Of a stretch of 64,000 nt of DNA, positions 16,487-24,831 are shown one piece after another. Source of the DNA: Candidatus Pyrohabitans jungbluthii (GTDB lineage Archaea > Hydrothermarchaeota > Hydrothermarchaeia > Hydrothermarchaeales > BMS3B). The notes under the pieces were generated by a model. That model was given only the letters and a program-made list of their open reading frames with translations, ran no database searches and had not been told where the DNA came from. Each line of letters starts with the position of its first letter. Position 1 is the stretch's first letter. The stretch spans positions 310,001 through 374,000 of the forward strand of contig MTMD02000002.1 of NCBI GenBank assembly GCA_002010065.2, in the 5' to 3' direction. A program made the translations under genes and the position numbers.

Positions 16487-16532
16487 CTATGCTTCTCAAA
16501 AAATTTATAACTATGGCAATAAATGTAAAATT

Positions 16533-17438
16533 ATGCGTTTCCTTATTTTACTAATCCTGCTGCTCTTCTCTGCCTGCACCGCAGAGGAGCAGGCTATCGA
16601 GGTGAACTTCAGCGATGTGGTTGAGATTAGAAATCCGGGAGAAGAAGATAGCGCTGTGGTAATTGGGGTTTCCAACATTCTCTCACCTGTGGAGACGGTA
16701 ACCTACTATGAAGACCTCTTTGACTACCTTTCAAAAAAGCTTGGAAAGAAGGTAAAACTTGTACAGCGCAGCAACTATGCCGAGATGAATGAACTTTTGA
16801 GGCTGGGGAGAGTTGACCTCGCCTTTGTGTGCTCTCGAGCTTATATAGCCGGAGCCATGCAGTTTGGGCTGAAACTCCTCGTGGTGCCTGTGGTTTACGA
16901 TGAAGGACCTGTTTACTACTCCTACATAATAGTGAATAAAGACAGCAACATAAACAGCTTCGTAGAGCTTCGTGGGAAAAGCTTTGCCTTCGCAGACCCT
17001 CTCTCAAACTCAGGGGAGCTTTACCCCAGGTATCTGCTTGCGAAGATGAACGAAACCCCGGACACCTTCTTCTCCCACTACTTCTACACCTACAGCCACG
17101 ACAAGAGCATCGAAGCTGTAGCCTCTGGCATAGTTGACGGCGCTGCAGTGGACAGTCTGATATGGGACTATAAAAATATGACTGAGCCATGGGTAACCTC
17201 CCGCACGAGGATAATCAAGGTTTCTCCACCCTTTGGCATTCCACCTGTCGTGGCAAGTCCATACAGCGATAAGGAACTGGTTGAAGAGATAAGGAACATA
17301 CTCCTGAGTATGCATGAGGATGAGGATGGCAGAAAGATACTAAGGAAGCTCCACATAAAGCGCTTCATACTCCCTGAAAATGCTTCCTACGCCTCCATAG
17401 AAGAGATGCTGCACGTGGTTGAAGGAAATGTTACCTGA
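16533..17438 (+). CDS. PhnD-like periplasmic sensor lipoprotein (ArrX/AioX-like)
   Basis: 301 residues from the ATG at 16533, which follows a TATA-like tttataact by about 25 bases; an ATG at 16470 inside tatA lacks a signal. MRFLILLILLLFSAC is a lipoprotein signal. The body is a phosphonate/oxyanion-binding fold (VVIGVSNILSPVETVTYYED, LRLGRVDLAFVCSRAYIAG, LRGKSFAFADPLSNSG). Its gene overlaps a histidine kinase gene, as with AioX/ArrX, PhnD-type proteins that sense arsenite or arsenate for AioSR/ArrSR. The Cys in AFVCSRAY is a candidate As(III) contact. Binding as part of a transporter is unlikely, since no permease is adjacent. Confidence 0.78.
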   Translation: MRFLILLILLLFSACTAEEQAIEVNFSDVVEIRNPGEEDSAVVIGVSNILSPVETVTYYEDLFDYLSKKLGKKVKLVQRSNYAEMNELLRLGRVDLAFVCSRAYIAGAMQFGLKLLVVPVVYDEGPVYYSYIIVNKDSNINSFVELRGKSFAFADPLSNSGELYPRYLLAKMNETPDTFFSHYFYTYSHDKSIEAVASGIVDGAAVDSLIWDYKNMTEPWVTSRTRIIKVSPPFGIPPVVASPYSDKELVEEIRNILLSMHEDEDGRKILRKLHIKRFILPENASYASIEEMLHVVEGNVT

Positions 17439-19446
17439 GGTAAAGTTTGGCGTCAGGGCAAAGTTCGTCCTTTCAATAATACTCGCTCTTTTAATTCTTG
17501 GCGCCCTTTCAGCAGTTATAATGCAGACTGTCTTAAAGTCGGTGCTCCTACAGGGGCTCACCAGAGACGGCTTTACCCTTGGTGAAAACCTCGCCACGGC
17601 TATAACAGAGCCCCTTCTGACAGAGGATGTGGTCTCCCTGCATCGCATGCTGAAGGAGTTTAAGTCCAGCCGGGAGGATGTTGCTTACTTATACGTGCTC
17701 AATCAGAATGGCGAAGTTGTGGCGAGCACTTTTGAGGGGGGCTTCCCGAGGGGGCTGCTAAACCTTCGCGGAGCTGGAGTAACGACCATAAAGAATGAAA
17801 GGGGAGAGCACATCCGCGACCTTGCCATACCGGTGCTTGAAGGCAAGGCTGGAGAGCTCCACCTTGGGCTCACAGAAGAGCTTGTCAGAGCAAGAGTTTC
17901 TGAAGCTACGCGAAAGCTGATGCTCGGCATAACTTTGCTTTTGCCAATAGCTGTGCTTGTTGGCTATGCCTTTGGAAACCTTATCACCACGCCTATAAAA
18001 GAGCTGGAGGTAGGAGCGAGAGCCCTGGAGAGGGGAGAGCTTGATTACAGGATAAAGCTTCGAAGCAGAGACGAGTTTTCTGTGCTTGCAGAAGCCTTCA
18101 ACAGCATGGCTTCTGAACTTGAAAAGAACATCCAAGAAATAAAGAGATACTCATGCTCTCTAGAAAAGCTGGTGGAGGAGCGCACCAAGGAGCTTCTCCT
18201 TCTCCAGAGGATTAACAACCTTTTAAATACCGGTGCAAGCCTTGAGGAGATTCTCGATGAGATTACCAAGGGGATAGTGAAGGTCTTCGGCTACGACGCC
18301 TGTGCTGTGCACCTGCTCAAAGGCGAAGATACGCTGGTGTGCAGAAGCTACTACATGGATTCAGCGCTGATAAAAAAGCTTGAAGAACTCACGGGCAAGA
18401 GGACAGACGGGTATGAGATGAAGCTCACGGAGGACAACCCCATAAGCAGGATAGTTTTTGAAAGGGAGCCGTTTTTAACTGACGATGTGGAGAATCTGAT
18501 AAAATACCATACTCAAGATAGAAAGATAAGAGTATTGGCGAAGGTTATAACTAAGCTTGTGCCTGCACGCTTTGGTTTGGGGATCCCCCTGATATCCAGG
18601 GAGAGGGTTGTGGGAGTTATCGGAATAGGGAGCAGAAAACCCCTGGAAGATAGCGATGTGACTAGGCTTATGAACTTCGCCTCCCAGGCGGGCATCGCTG
18701 TGGAGAAGGCTATACTCGAGGAGAGGCTACTTGAATACTCTCGAGAGCTTGAGCGTAAGGTAGAGGAGCGCACAAAACAGCTTCTCCACGCAGAGCGCTT
18801 AGCTACAATAGGTACCCTTGCCTCAGGAGTAGCGCATGAGATAAACAACCCCATAACAAGTATAATGCTTGATGCTGAAAGGATCAGGGACGAGATGCTC
18901 GATGAGAAGGAGGTAAAGGAGATAGCAAAGGGGATAGTAAAACAGGTGGAGAGGATTCAGAGGATAACCCGAAGCCTGCTCATGTTTTCAAGGCATGCGG
19001 AGATGGAGGCAAGGGAGGTTGACCTCAACCAGATTGTGGAGGAGTCTCTGAATGTGCTGAAGCCGAAGCTTAAAAGAGTGACGGTGGAGAAGAGGCTGGA
19101 AAAGCTACCCCACGTGTGGGGCGACCCGGCTCAGCTTCAGCAGGTCTTTGTCAACCTTATTCTCAATGCTGTGCAGGCAATGCCTGATGGCGGCAGGCTA
19201 ACAGTAATAACAAGAAGGGAAGGTAGGGAGGTGGTGGCGGAGGTTAGCGACACAGGTGTGGGCATACCTGAGGAGCACTTAAGCAAGATATTTGACCCCT
19301 TCTTTACGACAAAGAAGGTAGGGGAGGGCACGGGATTAGGGCTGAGTATCTGCTTAGGCATAGTTGAGCGCCACAATGGCAGAATAGAAGTAAAGAGTAA
19401 AGTAGGAGAAGGAACAACATTTACTGTGTGCCTGCCTCTGAGGTGA
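17428..19446 (+). CDS. Membrane histidine kinase with sensor, HAMP, GAF and kinase domains
   Basis: 672 residues from the ATG at 17428 (a TTG 9 bases earlier is possible). Order: TM1 (FVLSIILALLILGALSAVIM), extracytoplasmic sensor about 35-165, TM2 (LMLGITLLLPIAVLVGYAFG), HAMP (ITTPIKELEVGARALERGEL), coiled coil, GAF about 270-435, HisKA with SGVAHEINNPITS, then HATPase with the N box NLILNAVQAM and [18 protein letters not shown]. It overlaps the PhnD-like gene by 11 bases, so the lipoprotein probably signals through its outer domain. Partner regulator follows 4 bases on. Confidence 0.92.
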   Translation: MLPEVKFGVRAKFVLSIILALLILGALSAVIMQTVLKSVLLQGLTRDGFTLGENLATAITEPLLTEDVVSLHRMLKEFKSSREDVAYLYVLNQNGEVVASTFEGGFPRGLLNLRGAGVTTIKNERGEHIRDLAIPVLEGKAGELHLGLTEELVRARVSEATRKLMLGITLLLPIAVLVGYAFGNLITTPIKELEVGARALERGELDYRIKLRSRDEFSVLAEAFNSMASELEKNIQEIKRYSCSLEKLVEERTKELLLLQRINNLLNTGASLEEILDEITKGIVKVFGYDACAVHLLKGEDTLVCRSYYMDSALIKKLEELTGKRTDGYEMKLTEDNPISRIVFEREPFLTDDVENLIKYHTQDRKIRVLAKVITKLVPARFGLGIPLISRERVVGVIGIGSRKPLEDSDVTRLMNFASQAGIAVEKAILEERLLEYSRELERKVEERTKQLLHAERLATIGTLASGVAHEINNPITSIMLDAERIRDEMLDEKEVKEIAKGIVKQVERIQRITRSLLMFSRHAEMEAREVDLNQIVEESLNVLKPKLKRVTVEKRLEKLPHVWGDPAQLQQVFVNLILNAVQAMPDGGRLTVITRREGREVVAEVSDTGVGIPEEHLSKIFDPFFTTKKVGEGTGLGLSICLGIVERHNGRIEVKSKVGEGTTFTVCLPLR

Positions 19447-19450
19447 GAGC

Positions 19451-20107
19451 GTGGCGAGAGTTCTTGTGGTTGACGACGACGAAGCTGTGTGTAGAAGTTT
19501 GAAACAGACGCTAACCTCAAACGGCTTCAGTGTGGATGCCACAACTTCACCACAGGAGGCTATTGAACTTCTGCGCGATAACAGCTATGACATTGCAATC
19601 TACGACCTTGTAATGCCCGACATTGACGGCATTGAGCTTCTCAGAGAGACAAAAAAGATAAACTCTGCCCTGCCTGTGGTTATGATAACAGCTTTTGCAA
19701 CAATTGAGAGCGCCGTCGAAGCGATGAAGCGGGGTGCAAGTGACTATATAGAGAAGCCTTTCACCAAGAAGGATATTCTCACAATTGTGAGGCGTGCTTT
19801 AGAAGAGGCCAAGTTCAGAAAGAGCATTTTAGAGCTCTCCACCAGTAGAGAGGTTGAAGAGGTTATAAGCTCCCTCAACTCCCCGCTGAGGAGATTGATA
19901 CTCAGCTACCTTGAGGAGAGGGGGGAGAAGCTCAGCTTCACCCAGCTCCAGCGAGGCGTAGGCGAGCGCGATGCCACAAAGTTCAACTTCCACCTGAGAA
20001 AGCTGAAGGAAGCAGGTCTGGTGGAGCAGGACGAAGATAAGCGATACACACTTACACAGAAGGGCAGGAAGGCTTTGGAGGTAATAAGCAGCCTTGCTGA
20101 GGTGTAG
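19451..20107 (+). CDS. Response regulator with winged-helix DNA-binding domain
   Basis: 218 residues, GTG start. Receiver domain 1-120 with VLVVDDDEA, phosphoacceptor Asp52 (AIYDLVMPD) and KPFTKKD. The C-terminal region 130-218 is an ArsR-like winged helix: LNSPLRRLILSYLEERG, DATKFNFHLRKLKEAGLVEQ, YTLTQKGRKAL. So it is a DNA-binding output, rather uncommon among archaeal regulators. It is the evident partner of the kinase at 17428. Likely targets are the divergent moeA/reductase promoter region and its 18-bp repeats; that is inference. Confidence 0.9.
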   Translation: MARVLVVDDDEAVCRSLKQTLTSNGFSVDATTSPQEAIELLRDNSYDIAIYDLVMPDIDGIELLRETKKINSALPVVMITAFATIESAVEAMKRGASDYIEKPFTKKDILTIVRRALEEAKFRKSILELSTSREVEEVISSLNSPLRRLILSYLEERGEKLSFTQLQRGVGERDATKFNFHLRKLKEAGLVEQDEDKRYTLTQKGRKALEVISSLAEV

Positions 20108-20251
20108 CTAGCAGGCAGATTTTTATCTCTCCATGCTTTTGAATGGACCCTGATTATGATGTTCAGCCTGAAGGGATACCTTATTGTACAGACCCCGCTG
20201 GATGTCATCCACATCGCCATTCCCCTCCTGTTCTACTTCGTAATTAAATAG
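20108..20251 (+). pseudogene. Relic of an Acr3-type arsenite efflux permease
   Basis: In the frame ending at TAG 20249 the conceptual peptide contains MMFSLKGYLIVQTPLDV followed by IHIAIPLLFYFVIK. From memory this closely resembles the conserved segment of Acr3/ArsB (bile-acid symporter fold) proteins where FSLKGEYIV is followed by PLDV and IAIPLLIYF. Only about 45 residues of a roughly 350-residue protein remain, with no start signal and a stop where the helix should continue. I read it as a decayed gene fragment. It supports an arsenic-related history for this locus. Confidence 0.5.
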
Positions 20252-20265
20252 GAGCTGACTATTCG

Positions 20266-20283
20266 AAGACAGTGCCCTGTCTT
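20266..20283. terminator. Hairpin between converging genes
   Basis: AAGACAG-TGCC-CTGTCTT, a perfect 7-bp stem with a 4-base loop, sits in the 257-base gap between two converging response regulator genes. It could slow transcription from either side. No strong T-run follows directly on either strand. Confidence 0.3.
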
Positions 20284-20364
20284 TCACCACAGCCAGCAAT
20301 AAGAGTGTTAAGAAAGGTATTCTACAATCAATTTTTAAAATATTCCATAAGTATCAAAAAAATT

Positions 20365-21015
20365 TTATAATCTCTCCGTCTCCAGTCTCAACAACAGTCT
20401 TTCCACTATTGCCACACCTTCGCTGGTTAGCTGATACTGTCCTGCCCTGTTTTTACTCACTATTCCCGCCTCGCTGAGAACGCGAAGATGAAAGCTCAGT
20501 TTTGATGGGTCGTCCATCTCTATGCTCCTGGCAACCTCAGAAAACCTCCTCGCGCCTGCGTGAAGGAGGTAGAGAGCTATCTTCTTGCGTATCGGGTTTG
20601 AAAGCGCCTTGATTACAGCATCATTAAGCCTCGCCTCAACTTTGCGCTCTAACCTCGCCTCTTCTAAGGTTTTCTTGACGATACTCACCAGCTCGCCTAC
20701 ATTGAAGGGCTTTACAAGAAAGTCACTCGCTCCGAGCTTCATCGCCTCCACCACGTCAGCTATAGAGGGAAAGGCGCTGATTATTATCACCTTGGTCTCC
20801 GGTGAAATCCTCTTTATCTCATCCAGTGCTTCTAGGCCACGGATATCTGGAAGCACCAGGTCGAGGAGCACCAGGTCAGGTTGATTTTCCGTCAGCCTGG
20901 CAATCCCATCGGCGGCGCTCTCCGCGGTCAACACCTCAAAGCCATACCTGCGCAGTGCCTTTTCCAGCACGCTTGTAGTGTGCCTATCGTCATCCACAAT
21001 AAGTATGGTGCTCAT
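20365..21015 (-). CDS. Response regulator with winged-helix DNA-binding domain
   Basis: 216 residues, same architecture as 19451-20107. Receiver with ILIVDDDRH, Asp52 (VLLDLVLPD), KPFNVGE; then LSNPIRKKIALYLLHAG, DPSKLSFHLRVLSEAGIVSK and YQLTSEG of an ArsR-like winged helix. It overlaps the start-proximal end of the second tatA by 4 bases (its ATG lies in that gene's last codons), so it is co-expressed with tatA rather than with a kinase. No kinase is adjacent on its strand; it may take phosphate from either kinase in the region. Confidence 0.9.
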   Translation of the reverse strand: MSTILIVDDDRHTTSVLEKALRRYGFEVLTAESAADGIARLTENQPDLVLLDLVLPDIRGLEALDEIKRISPETKVIIISAFPSIADVVEAMKLGASDFLVKPFNVGELVSIVKKTLEEARLERKVEARLNDAVIKALSNPIRKKIALYLLHAGARRFSEVARSIEMDDPSKLSFHLRVLSEAGIVSKNRAGQYQLTSEGVAIVERLLLRLETERL

Positions 21016-21284
21016 ATCCCCTTTCCAGTCTTTTCCTTTATTTCATCCAGAATCTGGGCGATTGATTTATTCTCTGTGGATATGCCCAGATTTTCCGCGA
21101 TTTCCGTAAACTCCCTCTTATACACGCTCAGCTCTCCTGTCAGATCCCTCTCCAGCTCTTCCGCTGCTCTTCGATACTCTGCCACTGCCTTGCCCATACT
21201 CCTTGCCAGGTCTGGAAGCTTCTCAGGCCCAAAGAAGAGGAGGGCGAGAAGCGCTATGACAGCCACTTCTCCAGAGCCAATCAT
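21012..21284 (-). CDS. tatA: TatA/TatB-family protein, second copy
   Basis: 90 residues: helix [20 protein letters not shown], amphipathic helix, and a longer charged tail than the copy at 16268. The first 25 residues are nearly the same as that copy, and the DNA there is nearly identical, whereas the tails are unrelated. ATG overlaps the stop of the short tatA upstream. Confidence 0.87.
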   Translation of the reverse strand: MIGSGEVAVIALLALLFFGPEKLPDLARSMGKAVAEYRRAAEELERDLTGELSVYKREFTEIAENLGISTENKSIAQILDEIKEKTGKGI

Positions 21285-21378
21285 TTCTCGCTACCCTCAT
21301 CCTCCATGCCACGCTTAAACTCCACCTTGGCTCTACCAAGGCTGCGGGCAAGCTCAGGCAGCTTATTTGCGCCGAAGA
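21202..21378 (-). repeat. Right copy of inverted tatA duplication
   Basis: Reverse complement of 16176-16350 with a 55-base identical core (21280-21334). The two copies face each other across the PhnD-like sensor, kinase, regulators and Acr3 relic, about 5 kb apart, so recombination between them would invert that module. Confidence 0.8.
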
Positions 21379-21430
21379 GAAGCACAACTAAAGCAAGCAC
21401 CACCAGAAGTTCTGTGTTCCCTACCAGCAT
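21281..21430 (-). CDS. tatA: Short TatA-family protein, second copy
   Basis: 49 residues: helix [20 protein letters not shown] then [14 protein letters not shown] and MEDEGSEK, the C-terminal 30 residues being identical to those of the short protein at 16125-16271. Too short for standard gene callers. Its TGA overlaps the next ATG exactly as in the other pair. First gene of a leftward tatA-tatA-response regulator transcript. Confidence 0.83.
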   Translation of the reverse strand: MLVGNTELLVVLALVVLLFGANKLPELARSLGRAKVEFKRGMEDEGSEK

Positions 21431-21581
21431 ACTATCACCTGGTATTTACTTTTGAATCACCTATCCTTAAAACTTTATTTTAAAAGAAATTTTATATAAA
21501 GGAGATTTTATATTAAAAAATAAAAAGTAAAATTTTACTAAAGTTAACAAAGCTTGATACTATAGCATCCAAGAAAGAAAA
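21431..21581. promoter_or_regulatory. AT-rich divergent promoter region
   Basis: 150 bases between the leftward tatA pair and a rightward beta-propeller gene. tttatataaa (21491-21500) and ttttatatta (21506-21515) are TATA-like and could serve either direction. No clear palindrome was found. Confidence 0.4.
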
Positions 21582-22574
21582 ATGAGCGGAAGGAAAACAT
21601 TGAGATGGGTGGCAATACTTCTGCTGGTTCTCCTCGCAGCATACGTCTCAGGCAAAAATAGCGGGGACATGCCTGAAGTTGAGTTAGAGAAGTCTCATTA
21701 CTACTATGATGTGCTAGTGCATGGGGGTTACCTGTACGCCACCTCCCCCTGGGGCTTGGAGGTGTTCTCTATTGACGGGGGAAAAATTTCCCTCACAGGT
21801 GGTTATGAAACCAAGGGTGAGGCTCAGACGCTTGCTCTCTCCAAGGAAAGACTCTACCTCAGCGATGCCACAGGCAGGCTATATGTGTTCGATGTAAGCA
21901 CGCCCGCACGACCGCGTTTGATAGCTGAGCTAGAGCTGGACAAAATCGCCCAGAGGATTGTAATTTCTGGAGATAGGGCATATCTAGCGTGTGTCTCTTC
22001 TGGGCTGGTAATTCTGGACCTTCAGAACCTTGAAGAGGTTGGATTCTACAAGCCCAAAAACTACAGCTATCCTAAGGGAATATGCCTCCAAGATGGAAAG
22101 CTGTACATCGCAGACTTCACCATGAGGCTTTACGTCGCAGACGTGGTGGACGACTCCCTAATTTTTCTGGCCTCCCACCCAACCAGCAGCGTGGCCCACG
22201 ACGTTCTCGCTTGGGAGAGCTTTGTCTACGTTGCAAGCTCCGACGGGGGCGTGGACGTATTTAAGGTCTCTGGAAAAGAGCTGGAATTGGTACAGAACCA
22301 TCCTCTCCCCGGCTTTGCTCTTCGCCTGGCCAGGTATGGAAATTACCTCCTGGTTACCCTCGCCGATGAAGGTGTGGCTTTGCTCGAGATACAGAAGGAC
22401 GGCAGGCTTGAGCTTGTTGCACAATACGACACCCCTGGCAACGCGTACGGCATAGCTCTTGCCAATGGCTACGCATATGTGGCGGACTATGACGGAGGCA
22501 TAGTGGTGTTTGACCTCTCGCAGCTTCCGGAGCTTGTGCCAGTGGATTTCGCTAGGCCAGAGGTGAGCCCATGA
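21582..22574 (+). CDS. Exported LVIVD-repeat beta-propeller protein
   Basis: 330 residues. N-terminal hydrophobic helix (WVAILLLVLLAAYVSG) acts as signal or anchor. The rest consists of about six or seven repeats of roughly 40 residues with the pattern Y-L/VxxxxG-L-xVxDV (for example RAYLACVSSGLVILDLQN, FVYVASSDGGVDVFKVSG, YAYVADYDGGIVVFDLSQ), the LVIVD type of surface beta-propeller. No enzyme residues are evident. It overlaps the downstream sensor kinase by 4 bases, so it may help that kinase sense an extracellular signal. Confidence 0.8.
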   Translation: MSGRKTLRWVAILLLVLLAAYVSGKNSGDMPEVELEKSHYYYDVLVHGGYLYATSPWGLEVFSIDGGKISLTGGYETKGEAQTLALSKERLYLSDATGRLYVFDVSTPARPRLIAELELDKIAQRIVISGDRAYLACVSSGLVILDLQNLEEVGFYKPKNYSYPKGICLQDGKLYIADFTMRLYVADVVDDSLIFLASHPTSSVAHDVLAWESFVYVASSDGGVDVFKVSGKELELVQNHPLPGFALRLARYGNYLLVTLADEGVALLEIQKDGRLELVAQYDTPGNAYGIALANGYAYVADYDGGIVVFDLSQLPELVPVDFARPEVSP

Positions 22575-24028
22575 AAGCAAGCGTTAGCACCAAGATGATG
22601 CTCGCCATAGGCTTAATCGTATTTCTCTCCGTAGAGGGCATCTTCTACTACATGAGCGAAAGCCACGAGAGGAGCATGATGGAGCAGCTCCGCCAGCAGG
22701 CGAAGAGCATCGCTGATCAAATACTCCTGATAAGGCTTTGGGCGGCGGAGCATAGAGAGCGCGTTGCGCCTGTGCCCGCGGAGCTCACCTACGAGCTCTC
22801 AGAACTTTCAAATGAACTGTACGACTACAAGATTCAGCTTGTAACCCTAAGACCCAGAGACCCCGAAAACTATCCCTCTGATAATTTTGAGAGAAGGGTG
22901 ATTCAGGAGTTTATACAGGGAAAGAGCAAGGAAGAGTATGCGATAAATGGCGAGTTTTACGAGTATGCTGTACCTCTCTATGTAGAAGAACCCTGCCTTA
23001 AATGCCACATTGACCAGGGCTATCGCGTGGGCGACCTGCGCGGCGCACTGGTGGTAGAGATACCAGTTAGCGAGGTGATGGCATCTCTCGCAAAAACCAG
23101 GAAGGAACTTATTGTCTATGGATTTGTGATTTCTCTCGGCATTATGCTGGCGATTCTGGGTATTATGAGGATAGTGGTCATAAAGCCTTTGAACAAGGTT
23201 AAGGAAGCCGCGATGAAGCTAGCGAAGCGCGACTATTCTGCTCGCGTTGAGGTGAGCAACGACGATGAATTGGGCGAATTAGCGAGGGTTTTCAACAGCA
23301 TGGTGGAGGAGCTCAAGAACAAAGAGGCGCAGGTGATTCAAAGCGAGAAGATGGCGACCGTTGGTAAGCTCGCCGCTGGAATAGCGCATCAGATAAACAA
23401 CCCCCTCGCCAATATAATACTCTACTCCCAGATTCACCGTGAAGAGGTGGACGATGAGGAGACAAAAAAGGTGCTGGAGATAATTGAAGAGGAAGCTTCT
23501 CTCGCCTCAAAGGTTGTACAAGGCCTTCTGGACTTCTCCAGGTATCGGGAATTCAAGCGCGAGGCTGTGCAGATTAACGAGGTTATAAGAAAAATGTTAA
23601 ATATACTTAAACCTCAACTACAGTACAAGAACATTAAGCTGGAACTAAACCTCGACGAGAACTTGCCGGAGATTCAGGGCGATTCAGCAAAACTTCTCGA
23701 CGCCTTCATAAACATTGCCACAAATGCGATAGATGCCATGAAGGAAGGTGGAAGGCTGAGTATACGCACAGGTAAAAGCGATGGAAAAGTGGTGGTGGAA
23801 ATCGCCGACACCGGCATGGGCATACCTGAGGAGCATCTCAGCAAGATATTTGACCCCTTCTTCACCACCAAGGAGGTGGGCAAGGGCACGGGCCTAGGAC
23901 TTTATATTACTTATAGTATAATTAATAAGCATGGTGGCGAGATAGAGGTGGAGAGCAAGGTCGGAAAGGGTACAAAATTTACTATATATCTACCAGGTGA
24001 GGTGAATGCAGGAAATACTTATAGTTGA
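22571..24028 (+). CDS. Sensor histidine kinase with heme-c-type (DUF3365-like) sensor domain
   Basis: 485 residues. TM1 ([20 protein letters not shown]), extracytoplasmic domain about 35-175 containing a heme c motif CLKCH in [19 protein letters not shown], typical of DUF3365/Tll0287-like sensors, TM2 ([20 protein letters not shown]), HAMP, HisKA and HATPase ([37 protein letters not shown]). The H box reads [10 protein letters not shown]: the residue after the phosphorylated His is Gln where the family normally has Glu or Asp. Redox or nitrogen-oxide sensing through heme is plausible given the nap cluster downstream. Partner regulator overlaps by 23 bases. Confidence 0.9.
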   Translation: MKASVSTKMMLAIGLIVFLSVEGIFYYMSESHERSMMEQLRQQAKSIADQILLIRLWAAEHRERVAPVPAELTYELSELSNELYDYKIQLVTLRPRDPENYPSDNFERRVIQEFIQGKSKEEYAINGEFYEYAVPLYVEEPCLKCHIDQGYRVGDLRGALVVEIPVSEVMASLAKTRKELIVYGFVISLGIMLAILGIMRIVVIKPLNKVKEAAMKLAKRDYSARVEVSNDDELGELARVFNSMVEELKNKEAQVIQSEKMATVGKLAAGIAHQINNPLANIILYSQIHREEVDDEETKKVLEIIEEEASLASKVVQGLLDFSRYREFKREAVQINEVIRKMLNILKPQLQYKNIKLELNLDENLPEIQGDSAKLLDAFINIATNAIDAMKEGGRLSIRTGKSDGKVVVEIADTGMGIPEEHLSKIFDPFFTTKEVGKGTGLGLYITYSIINKHGGEIEVESKVGKGTKFTIYLPGEVNAGNTYS

Positions 24029-24659
24029 GGACGACCCCAAACTTAGAGAGGGGCTTAGAATACTCCTGGAAAAGAAGGGGTACTCGCCCAAGATCGCCGA
24101 GGATGGGGTAAAGGCAATAAATATGATTAAAAAGCAGAAATTTGACCTGGTAATCACTGATCTCGTGATGCCAGGCGCTGATGGCATGGAAGTGCTGAGG
24201 AATGTTAAGAAGTACTCCCCCCTCACCAAGGTGATAATAATCACCGCCTTTGGTACCGTCGATAGTGCCGTGCGCGCGATGAAGATGGGGGCGAGCGACT
24301 ATATACTAAAACCCTTTAAGGTGGAAGAGATAAGAAACAAGATTCTGCGTCTGCTGGAAGAGACCCGCATAGAGGAGGAAAGCAGGGAGAAGATGGAGAC
24401 GCAGGAAACCGGCAAGGACGTGCTCAAGTCTCTCTCAAACCCCATAAGGCGCAGGATAATGGAGTACCTCCATGCCAAGGGTAAGGCGAGGTTCACGGAT
24501 ATAATGAACTACCTTGGTATAGATGAGCCAGCTAAACTCGGCTTTCACCTGCGGGTGCTGAAGCAGGCCGGGCTAATAGCGCAGGATGAAAACCGCCACT
24601 ACTATATCTCCGAGGCTGGAAAGCGCGCTTTCATGACACTGCTTTCCCTGGAAGGGTAG
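24006..24659 (+). CDS. Response regulator with winged-helix DNA-binding domain
   Basis: 217 residues. Receiver: ILIVEDDPK, Asp52 (VITDLVMPG), KPFKVEE. Output: LSNPIRRRIMEYLHAKG, EPAKLGFHLRVLKQAGLIAQ, YYISEAGKRAF, an ArsR-like winged helix shared with the two other regulators at 19451 and 20365. It overlaps the heme-type kinase gene by 23 bases, so they are a cognate pair. It is the best candidate regulator of napA, which starts 170 bases downstream. Confidence 0.9.
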   Translation: MQEILIVEDDPKLREGLRILLEKKGYSPKIAEDGVKAINMIKKQKFDLVITDLVMPGADGMEVLRNVKKYSPLTKVIIITAFGTVDSAVRAMKMGASDYILKPFKVEEIRNKILRLLEETRIEEESREKMETQETGKDVLKSLSNPIRRRIMEYLHAKGKARFTDIMNYLGIDEPAKLGFHLRVLKQAGLIAQDENRHYYISEAGKRAFMTLLSLEG

Positions 24660-24831
24660 CATTTAAATAAAATCGTTGAATTCGGATAGAAGGTTAAATT
24701 GATATATTTGAAAGGAGGGGGGCGACTAAAAATTTAGTTTAACTATATGCAGTGATATAAACTAATTTTTAAAAAAAAGATTTTATCATTTTAAAATTTA
24801 GTGAATATCAATGCGAAGCGGAGGTGAAAAT
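24660..24831 (+). promoter_or_regulatory. napA upstream region with inverted repeat
   Basis: AT-rich. TTAGTTT (24734-24740) and AAACTAA (24759-24765) form an inverted repeat with AT-rich flanks that extend the pairing; it could be the operator for the adjacent winged-helix regulator. A TATA-like ttttatca lies near 24780. GGAGGTGAAAATATG (24820-24834) fixes the napA start. A short purine run (GGAGGGGGGC) at 24714 has no assigned role. Confidence 0.45.

Noticed and set aside
16470-16532. Upstream start for the PhnD-like protein
   Set aside because: Starting at 16470 would bury the lipoprotein signal 21 residues in and overlap the tatA gene; a TATA-like box just before 16533 supports the later ATG.
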